This document shows positions 8,281 through 16,052 of a stretch of DNA of 58,307 nt, one piece after another. Position 1 is the first letter of the stretch; every line of letters begins with the position of its first letter. The notes under the pieces are model-generated. The model was not told the origin of the DNA. It worked only from the letters and a program-made list of their open reading frames with translations, and ran no database searches. This stretch comes from Chloroflexota bacterium (GTDB lineage Bacteria; Chloroflexota; Anaerolineae; B4-G1): contig JAAEPW010001006.1 of the NCBI GenBank assembly GCA_024232355.1, positions 1-58,307 on the forward strand. Direction: 5' to 3'. The position numbers and the translations under genes were made by a program.

Positions 8281-9264
8281 TTGGCTCGCCTGCTCGAACC
8301 TGGAACCGTCTTGCGTAGACGGTATAAAGTCATTGCGCCTGTAGGTCAGGGAGGTATGGGCGCGGTTTACCGCGCCGAGGACCTGCGCCTGGAAGGCCGT
8401 ATTTGCGCGGTCAAAGAAGTTCGCCCCGATCCTGATGCTACCCCCGAAGCGCTGACCCAAGCCCAAGAGCAGTTCCACCGCGAGGCCTCGGTCCTGGCGC
8501 GACTGGACCATCCCAATCTCCCCAAAGTCTCGGACATGTTCGTCGAGCGCCGGAGAGAATACCTGGTGATGGATTTCGTCAGCGGCTGGGATTTGCGCCA
8601 ACTGGTGGAAGAAAAACGGCGTATGGGCGAATTCCTTTCCGAAGACCGGGTACTCAAGTGGGCCGACCAGTTGTGCGATGCGCTCGAATACCTCCACAGC
8701 CAGGATCCCCCCATCCTCCATCGTGACATCAAGCCCGCCAACATTAAATTGGCCTCCAGCGGGTTGATCAAGTTGGTAGACTTTGGACTGGTCAAATTGA
8801 TGGCGGGGGACGATACCAGCACCGTCACTGTGCTGCAAGGCCGGGGTACCGTTGCCTATACCCCATTGGAACAGTATGGTGGCGATACCGGGCATACTGA
8901 TGTCCGGTCCGACATCTACTCGCTCGGTGCTACACTCTATCATTTATTGTGCAATCAACCCCCGGCAGATGCCAAGCAGCGTTTTCTTGATCCCAACGCG
9001 CTGGTGTTTCCACGAATGATTAACCCTCGCGTATCTCCCATTACAGAGCGTGCCATCCTGGCAACCATCGCGATGCACCCCGATCCGCGCCCTCAAAGCG
9101 TGAGTGCATTTCGCGAATTGCTACACGCCAGATCGCTCCCCCCAACGTTGTTTTCCCTAGTGCCCGCCGAGGGAGAATGGCGACGGGCATTGACCGAAAA
9201 CCGCGGATTGTTGGCGTTCACCGGCGCAATGTTCATTCTCGCCGTGTTGGCAACCCTGCGTTGA
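8281..9264 (+). CDS. Ser/Thr protein kinase with C-terminal membrane anchor
   Basis: About 327 residues from TTG 8281, which has GGGGAG 10 nt upstream and gives the family-typical opening [15 protein letters not shown] 8236 and 8239 are excluded by the promoter. The kinase domain is complete: glycine loop [14 protein letters not shown] lysine, [11 protein letters not shown] catalytic loop, DFG in LVDFGLVK, and a [10 protein letters not shown] activation segment typical of bacterial Hanks-type kinases. The last ~20 residues ([17 protein letters not shown]) form one membrane helix with no extracytoplasmic sensor. It thus looks like a tail-anchored cytosolic kinase. It is divergent from the operon containing an FHA reader, so phosphorylation of an operon product or of the FHA regulator is a natural hypothesis. 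Confidence 0.93.
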   Translation: MARLLEPGTVLRRRYKVIAPVGQGGMGAVYRAEDLRLEGRICAVKEVRPDPDATPEALTQAQEQFHREASVLARLDHPNLPKVSDMFVERRREYLVMDFVSGWDLRQLVEEKRRMGEFLSEDRVLKWADQLCDALEYLHSQDPPILHRDIKPANIKLASSGLIKLVDFGLVKLMAGDDTSTVTVLQGRGTVAYTPLEQYGGDTGHTDVRSDIYSLGATLYHLLCNQPPADAKQRFLDPNALVFPRMINPRVSPITERAILATIAMHPDPRPQSVSAFRELLHARSLPPTLFSLVPAEGEWRRALTENRGLLAFTGAMFILAVLATLR

Positions 9265-9284
9265 TTTCAGATTGACAGATTTGC

Positions 9285-12182
9285 TTAAACTCTAGTCTGC
9301 CAATTTTGGATCATTTGGCCCAATCGTTTCCTCTGATCGGTAGTTCCGGCAATGACCAATGGCACGATACCGCCCAGCAATGTGGCCCATGTGGCAGCCC
9401 AAGCACCGCTGCGCTCTCGCAGCCACTCGGCTCCCGGCAGACGCAGTGCAAAAGCCAAGTAGAACGCAAGCCCGCCGATAATAGACCACAGCGCCAAGCG
9501 CAGCCCCTGACTGACGGATCTATTGTTTAGACGTACCGCATAATACCCGACGCCGCCGGTAATCAAAACTCCGACTAGGGCGAGCAGTAAATCCAGTGCA
9601 CTGTTTACTCGTGTCCGGGGTTGCTCCGGGGATTCAGGTTCTATCGGCCCTAGAGTGGGAACCGGTGTTTGTACGGGTGTTTGTGTCGGTTCTAGCGTGG
9701 GGGTGGGAGTAGGGGTAGGGGTAGGGGTAGGAGTTGGTGTCGGTGTTGGGGTCTTGATAGTGACCGGCGCACCCTCTGGAATTGTGATTTGCAGCACGAG
9801 TGTTCGTGGGACCGGGTCTGTTTGTATTGAGATATCAAGCTGTCCCGTGCGATCCAATACAACGGTCGTTTCTGCGATACCGCCATAGGTTGTCTCCAGA
9901 TTAGATTGTTCCAACCCTTCTCGCGGATAGGTAAAGATAAATTGAACCGGGGTGCCATCGGGCACCGGATAGCCGTTGTAATCCAAAATGATGCCGGTGC
10001 GCAACTTTAACTCGTCGCCGATCTGCGGCTGGGGAGGCTCCGGGGTTGGTTCACCCTCCACGGGTGGTTCGGGTGTCGGTTGCCCTTCCTCAAGTGTCTC
10101 ACTGACGTAATAATCGATGGCGATCGTCTGTTCCGGATCTGGAGAGGTTTGAACCAACAGATCATAATTGATGCCGGCCACACTGACCGGTGGAGCGCCC
10201 ACCGGCGCAAACTCACTGAACAATGCCCGCACCGATGCTTCCACAAAAGACTCGATCCGGCTATAGACCACATAATAGGCGCTCAGCTTGCTGACCTCGG
10301 TGGCGTCCAGGTAATAGGGTGCGTCATAAGCCAGCACCACCAGGTGTGGATCGCGTAACGCATCAGCCCGCTCTGCCAAAAAGCGCCGCACGACTCCAGA
10401 CTGGGGAGGATCGCCGGTTGGGTTGAGCATGGCGAAAATCACCCAGTGGGCGTCTTGCAACGCCTGCTCAATAGGGTCGCTTGGTGTGGGGGTGGCAAGC
10501 GCGTCACCTGGAGGAGGAGGCGTTGGAAGCGGAGGAGGTGCGTTCAGGTATTCTTCGAGCTGCTCAAAGGTGAAACTGGTGACCAACAAAGGATTGATTT
10601 GCCCCGTTGCATCGGGGCCGTAGAGTTGCAAGATCGTGTTACGCAGGGTGAGTGGGTCAATGTATGGCACAGGCGCGCACGTCGCACAAGGTCGTGCCTC
10701 CCGACTGTCAGTAAAGATGATGATGGTCTCCTCAAAAGTTGGCGGCGGAGGGACTTGATCGGGCGAGGAGGGGAAAAGCAGTGTGACAGCGTTGTGACCA
10801 ATGGCCGATAGCGTTTCACGATAGAGCTCTGTTTGTTCATTCTCTGTTTCTATGTCCGGCTGAGAGAGCGCAAGCTCTGGTGTACCGTTATAGAGGGCGA
10901 GTTTCAACCGCAATATGCGCGTCACAGCCGCATCTACGGCGGTTTGGAACGAAGGATCGCTGTCATACCGCTCGCGGAAAAATGTGATGGTAGACTTGAC
11001 GTTGGTAATTTGTTCGTCCCAGGCATCGCTAAGCGCAAAGTGGGAGAGCAGCAAGAGATCGTTACCGGCGAGAAATGCATCGCGTGCAATGTGACGGCTG
11101 TTGAAACTCTCTTCGCTGGGGTCGTAAAAGCGCCGCAGCGCGCGCACACCCAACTCGTCGGAGACCGTCAGGCCTCCCTGTTCGCGCCAATTGACCAACT
11201 CTGGCAATGCCAATAACCGTTGCAGTACCTGGCTGTCTACGCTGACCGGACGGGTACCCTCCAACCCCCGAAGGCGAATATGGGATACCAACACCCCATC
11301 CGGACGCGCCAGTGGATCTTCGGCCTGCGCCGCGGCGGAAAATGGGGCCAGGTCGATCTCTTGCAGTTTTTCCAGAGTGCGTTGGACTGTGGAAATTTCT
11401 TCGTCGAGGGAGCGATCGGAGGCGCCGACACCGGGAAAGTGCTTTGCAATAGTGGCTACCTGTCCCTCGGCTCCATTGTGGACACCCCGGATATATGCCT
11501 GACCCATTTGTCCCACCCAGAATGGATTCCCTCCAAAGACTCTGGCCCCCAGATCGCCGGTGCTTTCTGGATTGGGATTTTCGAGCACATCCAGTGATGG
11601 TCCCAACAGCATATTGATGCCCAAAACACGTAACTCTTGCCCCACGATCTGGCCGACGGTTTCGGCAAAAGTCGGGTCCCATGTGGCCCCCAATGCCATC
11701 TCGGAGGGCAGAGGCGTCGTTCCGCTGACGATGCTCGTAAAGGGCGTTCCGTTGCCTTCGTGGCTCACGGCAACAAAGAGCGGGATAAAAGGCCCTGGCA
11801 AAATTCTTGGCTCTGTCCCTTCTTCAAGCGTCTGGGTTGTAGGCTGCGTGGCTGCCCACATTGCCCCTTGAAGCTGCCTGGTTAAGGTGATCACCTGCGC
11901 GGGCGTGTCCCCTTCGTTGATAATATTACCGTTCTCAGGCAGCAGCACTACGCCACCGACGTGGTAATCGCGAACCAGTTCGGTAATAACGGAATTCTCA
12001 ACCACTTGGTTTCCGGGAAAGGCGACCAAAAAAAGCTGCCCGACCTTGGCTGCGTTGGACATTTGGGCCATCAATTGCGCAACTTGGTCCTCTTCCTGCG
12101 CATGAGGCACCGAGCGCGGTACAAAAGTCATCAGTATAGTGACCACCAGGGTCAGGGCAAATAACCGTTTTAATCGAATCAT
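9285..12182 (-). CDS. secreted/membrane-anchored glycoside hydrolase family 3-like protein
   Basis: 965 residues. A signal peptide (residues ~1-29) is followed by a GH3 (NagZ-like) domain: VGGVVLLPEN, KHFPG near residue 245 and the nucleophile strand TVSDELG. By alignment with NagZ, the usual D-S-H acid/base dyad after KHFPGxG reads S-L-D, so the catalytic histidine is missing and activity is uncertain. A region of ~200 residues, a beta-rich Ig-like stretch, and a Thr-Pro linker follow. At the C-terminus are three likely membrane helices. It would act on cell-envelope glycans or serve as a binding protein. It lies 29 bp downstream of the small membrane protein gene, probably co-transcribed. 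The stop faces the kinase stop 21 bp away. Confidence 0.82.
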   Translation of the reverse strand: MIRLKRLFALTLVVTILMTFVPRSVPHAQEEDQVAQLMAQMSNAAKVGQLFLVAFPGNQVVENSVITELVRDYHVGGVVLLPENGNIINEGDTPAQVITLTRQLQGAMWAATQPTTQTLEEGTEPRILPGPFIPLFVAVSHEGNGTPFTSIVSGTTPLPSEMALGATWDPTFAETVGQIVGQELRVLGINMLLGPSLDVLENPNPESTGDLGARVFGGNPFWVGQMGQAYIRGVHNGAEGQVATIAKHFPGVGASDRSLDEEISTVQRTLEKLQEIDLAPFSAAAQAEDPLARPDGVLVSHIRLRGLEGTRPVSVDSQVLQRLLALPELVNWREQGGLTVSDELGVRALRRFYDPSEESFNSRHIARDAFLAGNDLLLLSHFALSDAWDEQITNVKSTITFFRERYDSDPSFQTAVDAAVTRILRLKLALYNGTPELALSQPDIETENEQTELYRETLSAIGHNAVTLLFPSSPDQVPPPPTFEETIIIFTDSREARPCATCAPVPYIDPLTLRNTILQLYGPDATGQINPLLVTSFTFEQLEEYLNAPPPLPTPPPPGDALATPTPSDPIEQALQDAHWVIFAMLNPTGDPPQSGVVRRFLAERADALRDPHLVVLAYDAPYYLDATEVSKLSAYYVVYSRIESFVEASVRALFSEFAPVGAPPVSVAGINYDLLVQTSPDPEQTIAIDYYVSETLEEGQPTPEPPVEGEPTPEPPQPQIGDELKLRTGIILDYNGYPVPDGTPVQFIFTYPREGLEQSNLETTYGGIAETTVVLDRTGQLDISIQTDPVPRTLVLQITIPEGAPVTIKTPTPTPTPTPTPTPTPTPTLEPTQTPVQTPVPTLGPIEPESPEQPRTRVNSALDLLLALVGVLITGGVGYYAVRLNNRSVSQGLRLALWSIIGGLAFYLAFALRLPGAEWLRERSGAWAATWATLLGGIVPLVIAGTTDQRKRLGQMIQNWQTRV
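9699..9751 (+). repeat. G-rich tandem repeat encoding a Thr-Pro linker
   Basis: Plus-strand runs of three to five G separated by 1-3 nt (GGGGTA units). They form the complement of the codons for the alternating Thr-Pro linker in the GH3-like protein. At least five G-runs satisfy a G-quadruplex pattern on the template strand. Confidence 0.7.
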
Positions 12183-12211
12183 TTCTCACACACGATAGAC
12201 AATGGTTGATA

Positions 12212-12439
12212 TTATTCGTCGTTCGATTCTTCTTCTAGATCTTCTTCGTCTTCCCACCCGATGATCCAAACGCACAGACCAGCCAGGCCCACAGTGGCGA
12301 CGATCAGGGCAGCCGATTGCGCTGGCAGCAAACCCACGTCACGAGCAGACCACATAAGGATAACCACCATACCGACAGCCAACACCAGCCAGGCCGTCAG
12401 GCGTGGGTGGTCAACGACAAATTGTTTCACAGCAGACAT
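12212..12439 (-). CDS. small two-helix membrane protein
   Basis: 75 residues from ATG 12439, which has GGAGG at 5-nt spacing; the frame to 12457 is less likely. There are two hydrophobic helices (about residues 15-33, LTAWLVLAVGMVVILMW, and 40-60). A strongly acidic tail (EDEEDLEEESNDE) follows. I do not recognise a family. It lies directly upstream of the GH3-like gene and downstream of repeat copy A, so the repeat's right flank may carry the promoter for both. A role in membrane association of the neighbour is possible but not shown. Confidence 0.7.
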   Translation of the reverse strand: MSAVKQFVVDHPRLTAWLVLAVGMVVILMWSARDVGLLPAQSAALIVATVGLAGLCVWIIGWEDEEDLEEESNDE

Positions 12440-12487
12440 ATTTACCTCCAAATTCACTTTCGATGAGGCTTGTATTCAAGCCCCGAA

Positions 12488-12666
12488 TTAGGCTTTTCCA
12501 GTTTTCAAGTCCTCCCAAAATTTACAGTGAAAAAGCCCATAAATCGCACGCAAGTTACAAAACAACGGCAAAGATCAAGGAATTCCATCATGATCTGCCT
12601 TTTCAAGGTGTCGTTGACTGCATCACAAAATCTGTTTGGGAGATTTATTTCTCTGGAATTCCCTTA
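12488..12666. repeat. MITE-like intergenic repeat, copy A
   Basis: A 179-bp unit that starts TTAGGCTTTTCCAG and ends CTGGAATTCCCTTA, so the ends are imperfect inverted repeats (10 of 14 positions) and TTA is found at both edges. Copy B at 15831-16008 has the same ends, near-identical length and scattered internal matches, including a central GAATTCC. It contains no coding frame. The right edge supplies the stop codon of the GNAT gene. Confidence 0.7.
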
Positions 12667-13170
12667 CATCGGTCGCAGCACGCGTCTATCACTTAGCTTT
12701 TTTATCATCACCGTATCGTCGTCTCCCAGCCCCCGCTCGCGAGCGGTGATTTGCCAGGCTGGGACCAAACTGGCAATAGTCCGAGACTCGTACTGGAGCG
12801 TCTTGCAGAACTCGATCAATGCAGGGGGTGTGGGATGTGGCAAGAACATTAACGCCGCCTCACATTGCAACTCGTCTGCGAACCGCTCCATATCGGCCAG
12901 CAATGCTTGTCCGATGGTAATGCGCTCAGAAGCCGGGTTGATCAGGAAATCGGTCAACCCGACCACGAGGTTTTCGACCTGCCAGCCCAGCATTCCGATC
13001 AACTCGTTATCTCGCTCGGCCAGCAAGAACCCCACAGTGCCAAAGCGCTCGATGACGGTTCTTTCGTTGATCTCTTCCGCGCTGTGCCATGCATTGTTGA
13101 CAAACGCAGCGATCTTGCCCGCGTCGCTGGGTTTGGCTCGACGTACCGTAATCTCTTGTTGTTGAGTCAT
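12664..13170 (-). CDS. GNAT-like acetyltransferase
   Basis: 168 residues from ATG 13170 (GAGGAGG upstream at 6-nt spacing). The opening ITVRRAKPSDAGKIAAFVN and the central LIGMLGWQVENLVVGLTDFLI strand pattern fit the GNAT N-acetyltransferase fold. The acetyl-CoA loop is poorly conserved, so it may be a divergent or non-catalytic member. The stop codon TAA lies exactly on the terminal TTA of repeat copy A, which suggests that the natural C-terminus was replaced. It follows coaE by 53 bp on the same strand. The substrate is unknown. Confidence 0.65.
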   Translation of the reverse strand: MTQQQEITVRRAKPSDAGKIAAFVNNAWHSAEEINERTVIERFGTVGFLLAERDNELIGMLGWQVENLVVGLTDFLINPASERITIGQALLADMERFADELQCEAALMFLPHPTPPALIEFCKTLQYESRTIASLVPAWQITARERGLGDDDTVMIKKLSDRRVLRPM

Positions 13171-13223
13171 ATTTGACCTCCTCGCCCCTTTAATTATACT
13201 CTGAATATTTCCCTCTTCCAAGG

Positions 13224-13844
13224 TCAAACTTGCAAGTCATTTCTTTTGGTCAACCGTTCCCACGCAGCCTGCACCTGTTTTCGCGTCTTTACAAGTGCGT
13301 GCGAGTTGTCGATGACTATGTCAGCGCGGGCGATTTTCTCTTCTTGCGGTGGTTGTGCCTGCGCGCGCTGTTCGGCTTCGGCCCGGCTCAAGCCGCGCTC
13401 GTCCATGATACGCTCGAGTTGCTGCTCCCGTTGGCAAGTGGTCACCCAGACGCTGTCATAGGCATCGGCCATTCCGGCCTCGATCAACTTGATAGCTTCG
13501 ACCACCACGTCGGCAGTCGAGTTGCTGATGCGGTGAGTGACCTCCTGGATAACGGCCGGGTGGACAATAGTCTCCAGCCGCGCCAGCGCTGTGGGATCGG
13601 CAAAGACCAGTGCTCCTAGCCGCTTGCGGTCGATCTCGCCATCAAGGGCCAGCATCTCTGGCCCAAAAGCCTCCACGATTTTGCTGTGACCGGGTGTTCC
13701 CGCCCGTATCACCTCGTGAGCCACCTTGTCAGCGTCAATCGCGTCGGCCCCTAGTTCGGCCAACATCCTGGCGACGGTAGATTTGCCCGTGCCGATGTTG
13801 CCCGTCAGGCCGATGATGGTGCGCGCTGGATGATTGTTGTTCAT
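13224..13844 (-). CDS. coaE: dephospho-CoA kinase
   Basis: 206 residues. It phosphorylates the 3'-hydroxyl of dephospho-CoA in the last step of coenzyme A synthesis, in the cytosol. The P-loop GLTGNIGTGKST is at residues 12-23. The DADKVAHEV motif and the RLGALVFADP segment are typical of CoaE. The length matches the family. The ATG overlaps the ABC-F stop codon (ATGA), so the two are translationally coupled. Confidence 0.96.
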   Translation of the reverse strand: MNNNHPARTIIGLTGNIGTGKSTVARMLAELGADAIDADKVAHEVIRAGTPGHSKIVEAFGPEMLALDGEIDRKRLGALVFADPTALARLETIVHPAVIQEVTHRISNSTADVVVEAIKLIEAGMADAYDSVWVTTCQREQQLERIMDERGLSRAEAEQRAQAQPPQEEKIARADIVIDNSHALVKTRKQVQAAWERLTKRNDLQV

Positions 13845-15730
13845 GACCCATCCGCCCAGGCGGCCAGCAGAGAGTCTAGCTCCGCCTCGACCCCCGCATA
13901 CTCGGCCCCCAATTCGCGCACCTGCTCGACCTCTTGTCGTTCGCTGGCAGCGGCCAATTGTGCCTCCAGTTGCGCCTTGTGTGCTTCCAATTGCTCGATC
14001 ATCTGTTCAAGTTCGGCCTGGCGGCGGGCCTGACGCGCGGCTTCTCGCTCTGTCGCCCTGCGGGCCTTTTTCGCACGCTCTCGCTCTGTCTTGACATGTG
14101 ACTCTTTTGCCGAGAGCGCACTTTTTTCTTGCCGACGCTGCGCATCCCACTCGCGATACGCCTGGTATCCTTCCTTGAATTCCCACAACTGCTCATCCTC
14201 AATCGCCCATACACAAGCATCCAATTTGTGGATCAAGTAGCGATCGTGGGTCACAATCAACAATGTCCCTTCAAAGTTACTCAGCACCTCTTGCAGTACC
14301 TCTTGGGACGGAATATCGAGATGGTTGGTCGGCTCATCGAGAATCAGGACGTTAGCGCCCTGCAGCGCGAGAACGGCCAATGCGACGCGGGCTTGCTCGC
14401 CTCCAGAGAGGTCACCAACCCGCTTGAATACGTCGTCGCCGGAGAAGCGGTAGCGGCCCAGCCAATCGCGAGCCTCACTGATCCTGAGTTCTTGTGCGTC
14501 CAGAATGGTGTCGAGCACGGTTTTTTCCGGATCCAGGTCGGCGTGTCCCTGAGCAAAGTAGCCCAGATATACGCTCGCCCCCATATGCACGCGCCCGGCC
14601 AACGGCGAGATCTGTCCCAGAATGGTGCACACCAGCGTGGTTTTGCCAGAGCCGTTCGACCCCAGCATGGCCACACATTGCCCCCGCCGCAGCTCGAATT
14701 CTTCGGCATCAAAGAGCGGGACCGTGGGCACATAACCCACGGTGAGGTCGTAGAGGCCCATCACCAGGTCGCCACTGCGGGCTACCTTGTCGCCCAGGGT
14801 GAGGCTCATCGGACGATAATCCCGCGGCTGTTTGAGTCGCTCGACCCGCTCCAGACGTTTTCGCCGCCCTTGCGCTTGGCGGGTGAGCTGACCAGAGATG
14901 TTGCGGCGGATGAAATCTTCGGTGCGTTCGATGAACTGCTGCTGACGCTCGTATTGGGCCTGCTGGAGAACCCTGCGCTCGGCTTTTTGATTGGCGTAAG
15001 CGCTATAGTTGCCGCGATATTGCTCCAAACGCTCCCACGACATCTCCCATACCCGGTCTACAACTGCGTCGAGAAATGCCCGGTCGTGGGCTACGACGAC
15101 CACTGCGCTTTTCCAGGCATTGAGATAATTTTCCAGCCACTCGATGCCCGCCAGGTCAAGATGATTGGTTGGCTCGTCCAACAATAACAGATCAGGTTCT
15201 TCCAACAGGAGGCGGGCCAGCAGCGCGCGCGTTTTCTGTCCTCCGCTGAGTTGTACCACAGGACGGTGAAAATCATCCTCGTCAAAACCGAGGCCGGAAA
15301 GCACCTGTTTGATCCGTTGCTCGTAGGTGTAGCCACCGGCCAGCTCAAACGCTTCCAAGGCTGTGCTGTACCGTTCCAACGCTTCCTCACGGGTCGATGG
15401 GTTAGCCATTGCTTCTTCCAGACGACGTAGCTTGGCGGCTTGTTCCCGCAGATCGGCGAAAATTGCCGCCATCTCTTCCCACAGCGTGCCATCGGCGACT
15501 AGATCAGCTTGTTGGGGGAGATATCCCGTGCGTAACCCTTTGGTCTGGTGAATCGCGCCAGCCGTGGGCGCTTCTAACCCGACGATCAGATGCAGCAAGG
15601 TCGTTTTGCCCGACCCGTTCGGGCCGACCAGGGCGATCTTGGCTCCGTGAGAAATCTCAAAAGATATCCCATCGAAAATATCCTGAGGGCCAAAAGATTT
15701 GGCCAGGTTGCTGGCAGTTAGAATAGACAT
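13841..15730 (-). CDS. ABC-F family ribosome-associated ATPase
   Basis: About 629 residues from ATG 15730. There are two ABC domains without membrane segments. The first has GPNGSGKTTLL, the signature LSGGQKTRALLARLL and LLLDEPTNHLD. The second has GSNGSGKTTLV, LSGGEQARVALAVL and LILDEPTNHLDI. The region between them is the basic P-site-tRNA-interacting linker, and the C-terminus is a charged coiled coil (alternating Glu/Arg/Gln), as in Uup/YdiF types. Such proteins bind the ribosomal E-site and tune translation or relieve antibiotic stalling. The subfamily cannot be fixed by eye. The promoter (15740-15767) leaves almost no leader. Confidence 0.93.
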   Translation of the reverse strand: MSILTASNLAKSFGPQDIFDGISFEISHGAKIALVGPNGSGKTTLLHLIVGLEAPTAGAIHQTKGLRTGYLPQQADLVADGTLWEEMAAIFADLREQAAKLRRLEEAMANPSTREEALERYSTALEAFELAGGYTYEQRIKQVLSGLGFDEDDFHRPVVQLSGGQKTRALLARLLLEEPDLLLLDEPTNHLDLAGIEWLENYLNAWKSAVVVVAHDRAFLDAVVDRVWEMSWERLEQYRGNYSAYANQKAERRVLQQAQYERQQQFIERTEDFIRRNISGQLTRQAQGRRKRLERVERLKQPRDYRPMSLTLGDKVARSGDLVMGLYDLTVGYVPTVPLFDAEEFELRRGQCVAMLGSNGSGKTTLVCTILGQISPLAGRVHMGASVYLGYFAQGHADLDPEKTVLDTILDAQELRISEARDWLGRYRFSGDDVFKRVGDLSGGEQARVALAVLALQGANVLILDEPTNHLDIPSQEVLQEVLSNFEGTLLIVTHDRYLIHKLDACVWAIEDEQLWEFKEGYQAYREWDAQRRQEKSALSAKESHVKTERERAKKARRATEREAARQARRQAELEQMIEQLEAHKAQLEAQLAAASERQEVEQVRELGAEYAGVEAELDSLLAAWADGS

Positions 15731-15739
15731 TTGATGGTT

Positions 15740-15767
15740 ATTATACCATGAGCCAGAAGCGTGCCAA
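15740..15767 (-). promoter_or_regulatory. promoter of the ABC-F/coaE operon
   Basis: Minus strand TTGGCA (15767-15762), a 16-bp spacer and a perfect TATAAT (15745-15740). Only 9 nt separate the -10 box from the ATG at 15730, so the transcript would start 2-4 nt before the start codon, essentially leaderless. No Shine-Dalgarno sequence is seen there, which is consistent. Confidence 0.75.
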
Positions 15768-15830
15768 CCTACCAAGCCGTCTGGATACCCGCTTGCATCG
15801 AAATTCATTTCATAGTACACTTTGAGCCAG

Positions 15831-16008
15831 TTAGGCTTTTCCAATTTTTAAATTGCCCAAAGCTTGGCAGCGAAAGCAGGTCACAAGTATGCAAACGCTA
15901 CAAAAAGGGGGAAAAGCTTGAGGAATTCCTAAAAAGTATCTAGTTTGCTCCCAAAATTGGACTAGCGAAATCAATTGATGGGATACTTGTTTTTCTGGAA
16001 TTCCCTTA
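15831..16008. repeat. MITE-like intergenic repeat, copy B
   Basis: 178 bp, starting TTAGGCTTTTCCAA and ending TTCTGGAATTCCCTTA. The ends match copy A (12488-12666) closely, the interior only partly. It ends 44 bp before the start codon of the glycosidase-like gene and may carry or displace its promoter. No coding frame is seen. Confidence 0.7.
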
Positions 16009-16052
16009 ATGGTGTTGGTTCGCGCATAACTGGCAAGGAAAGGAGAAATTCA

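Noticed and set aside
8098..8943. 281-codon minus-strand frame
   Set aside because: Antisense to the kinase catalytic domain and across both promoters; composition is shadow-like.
14129..15187. 352-codon plus-strand frame
   Set aside because: Antisense to the ABC-F gene; contains no recognisable motif.
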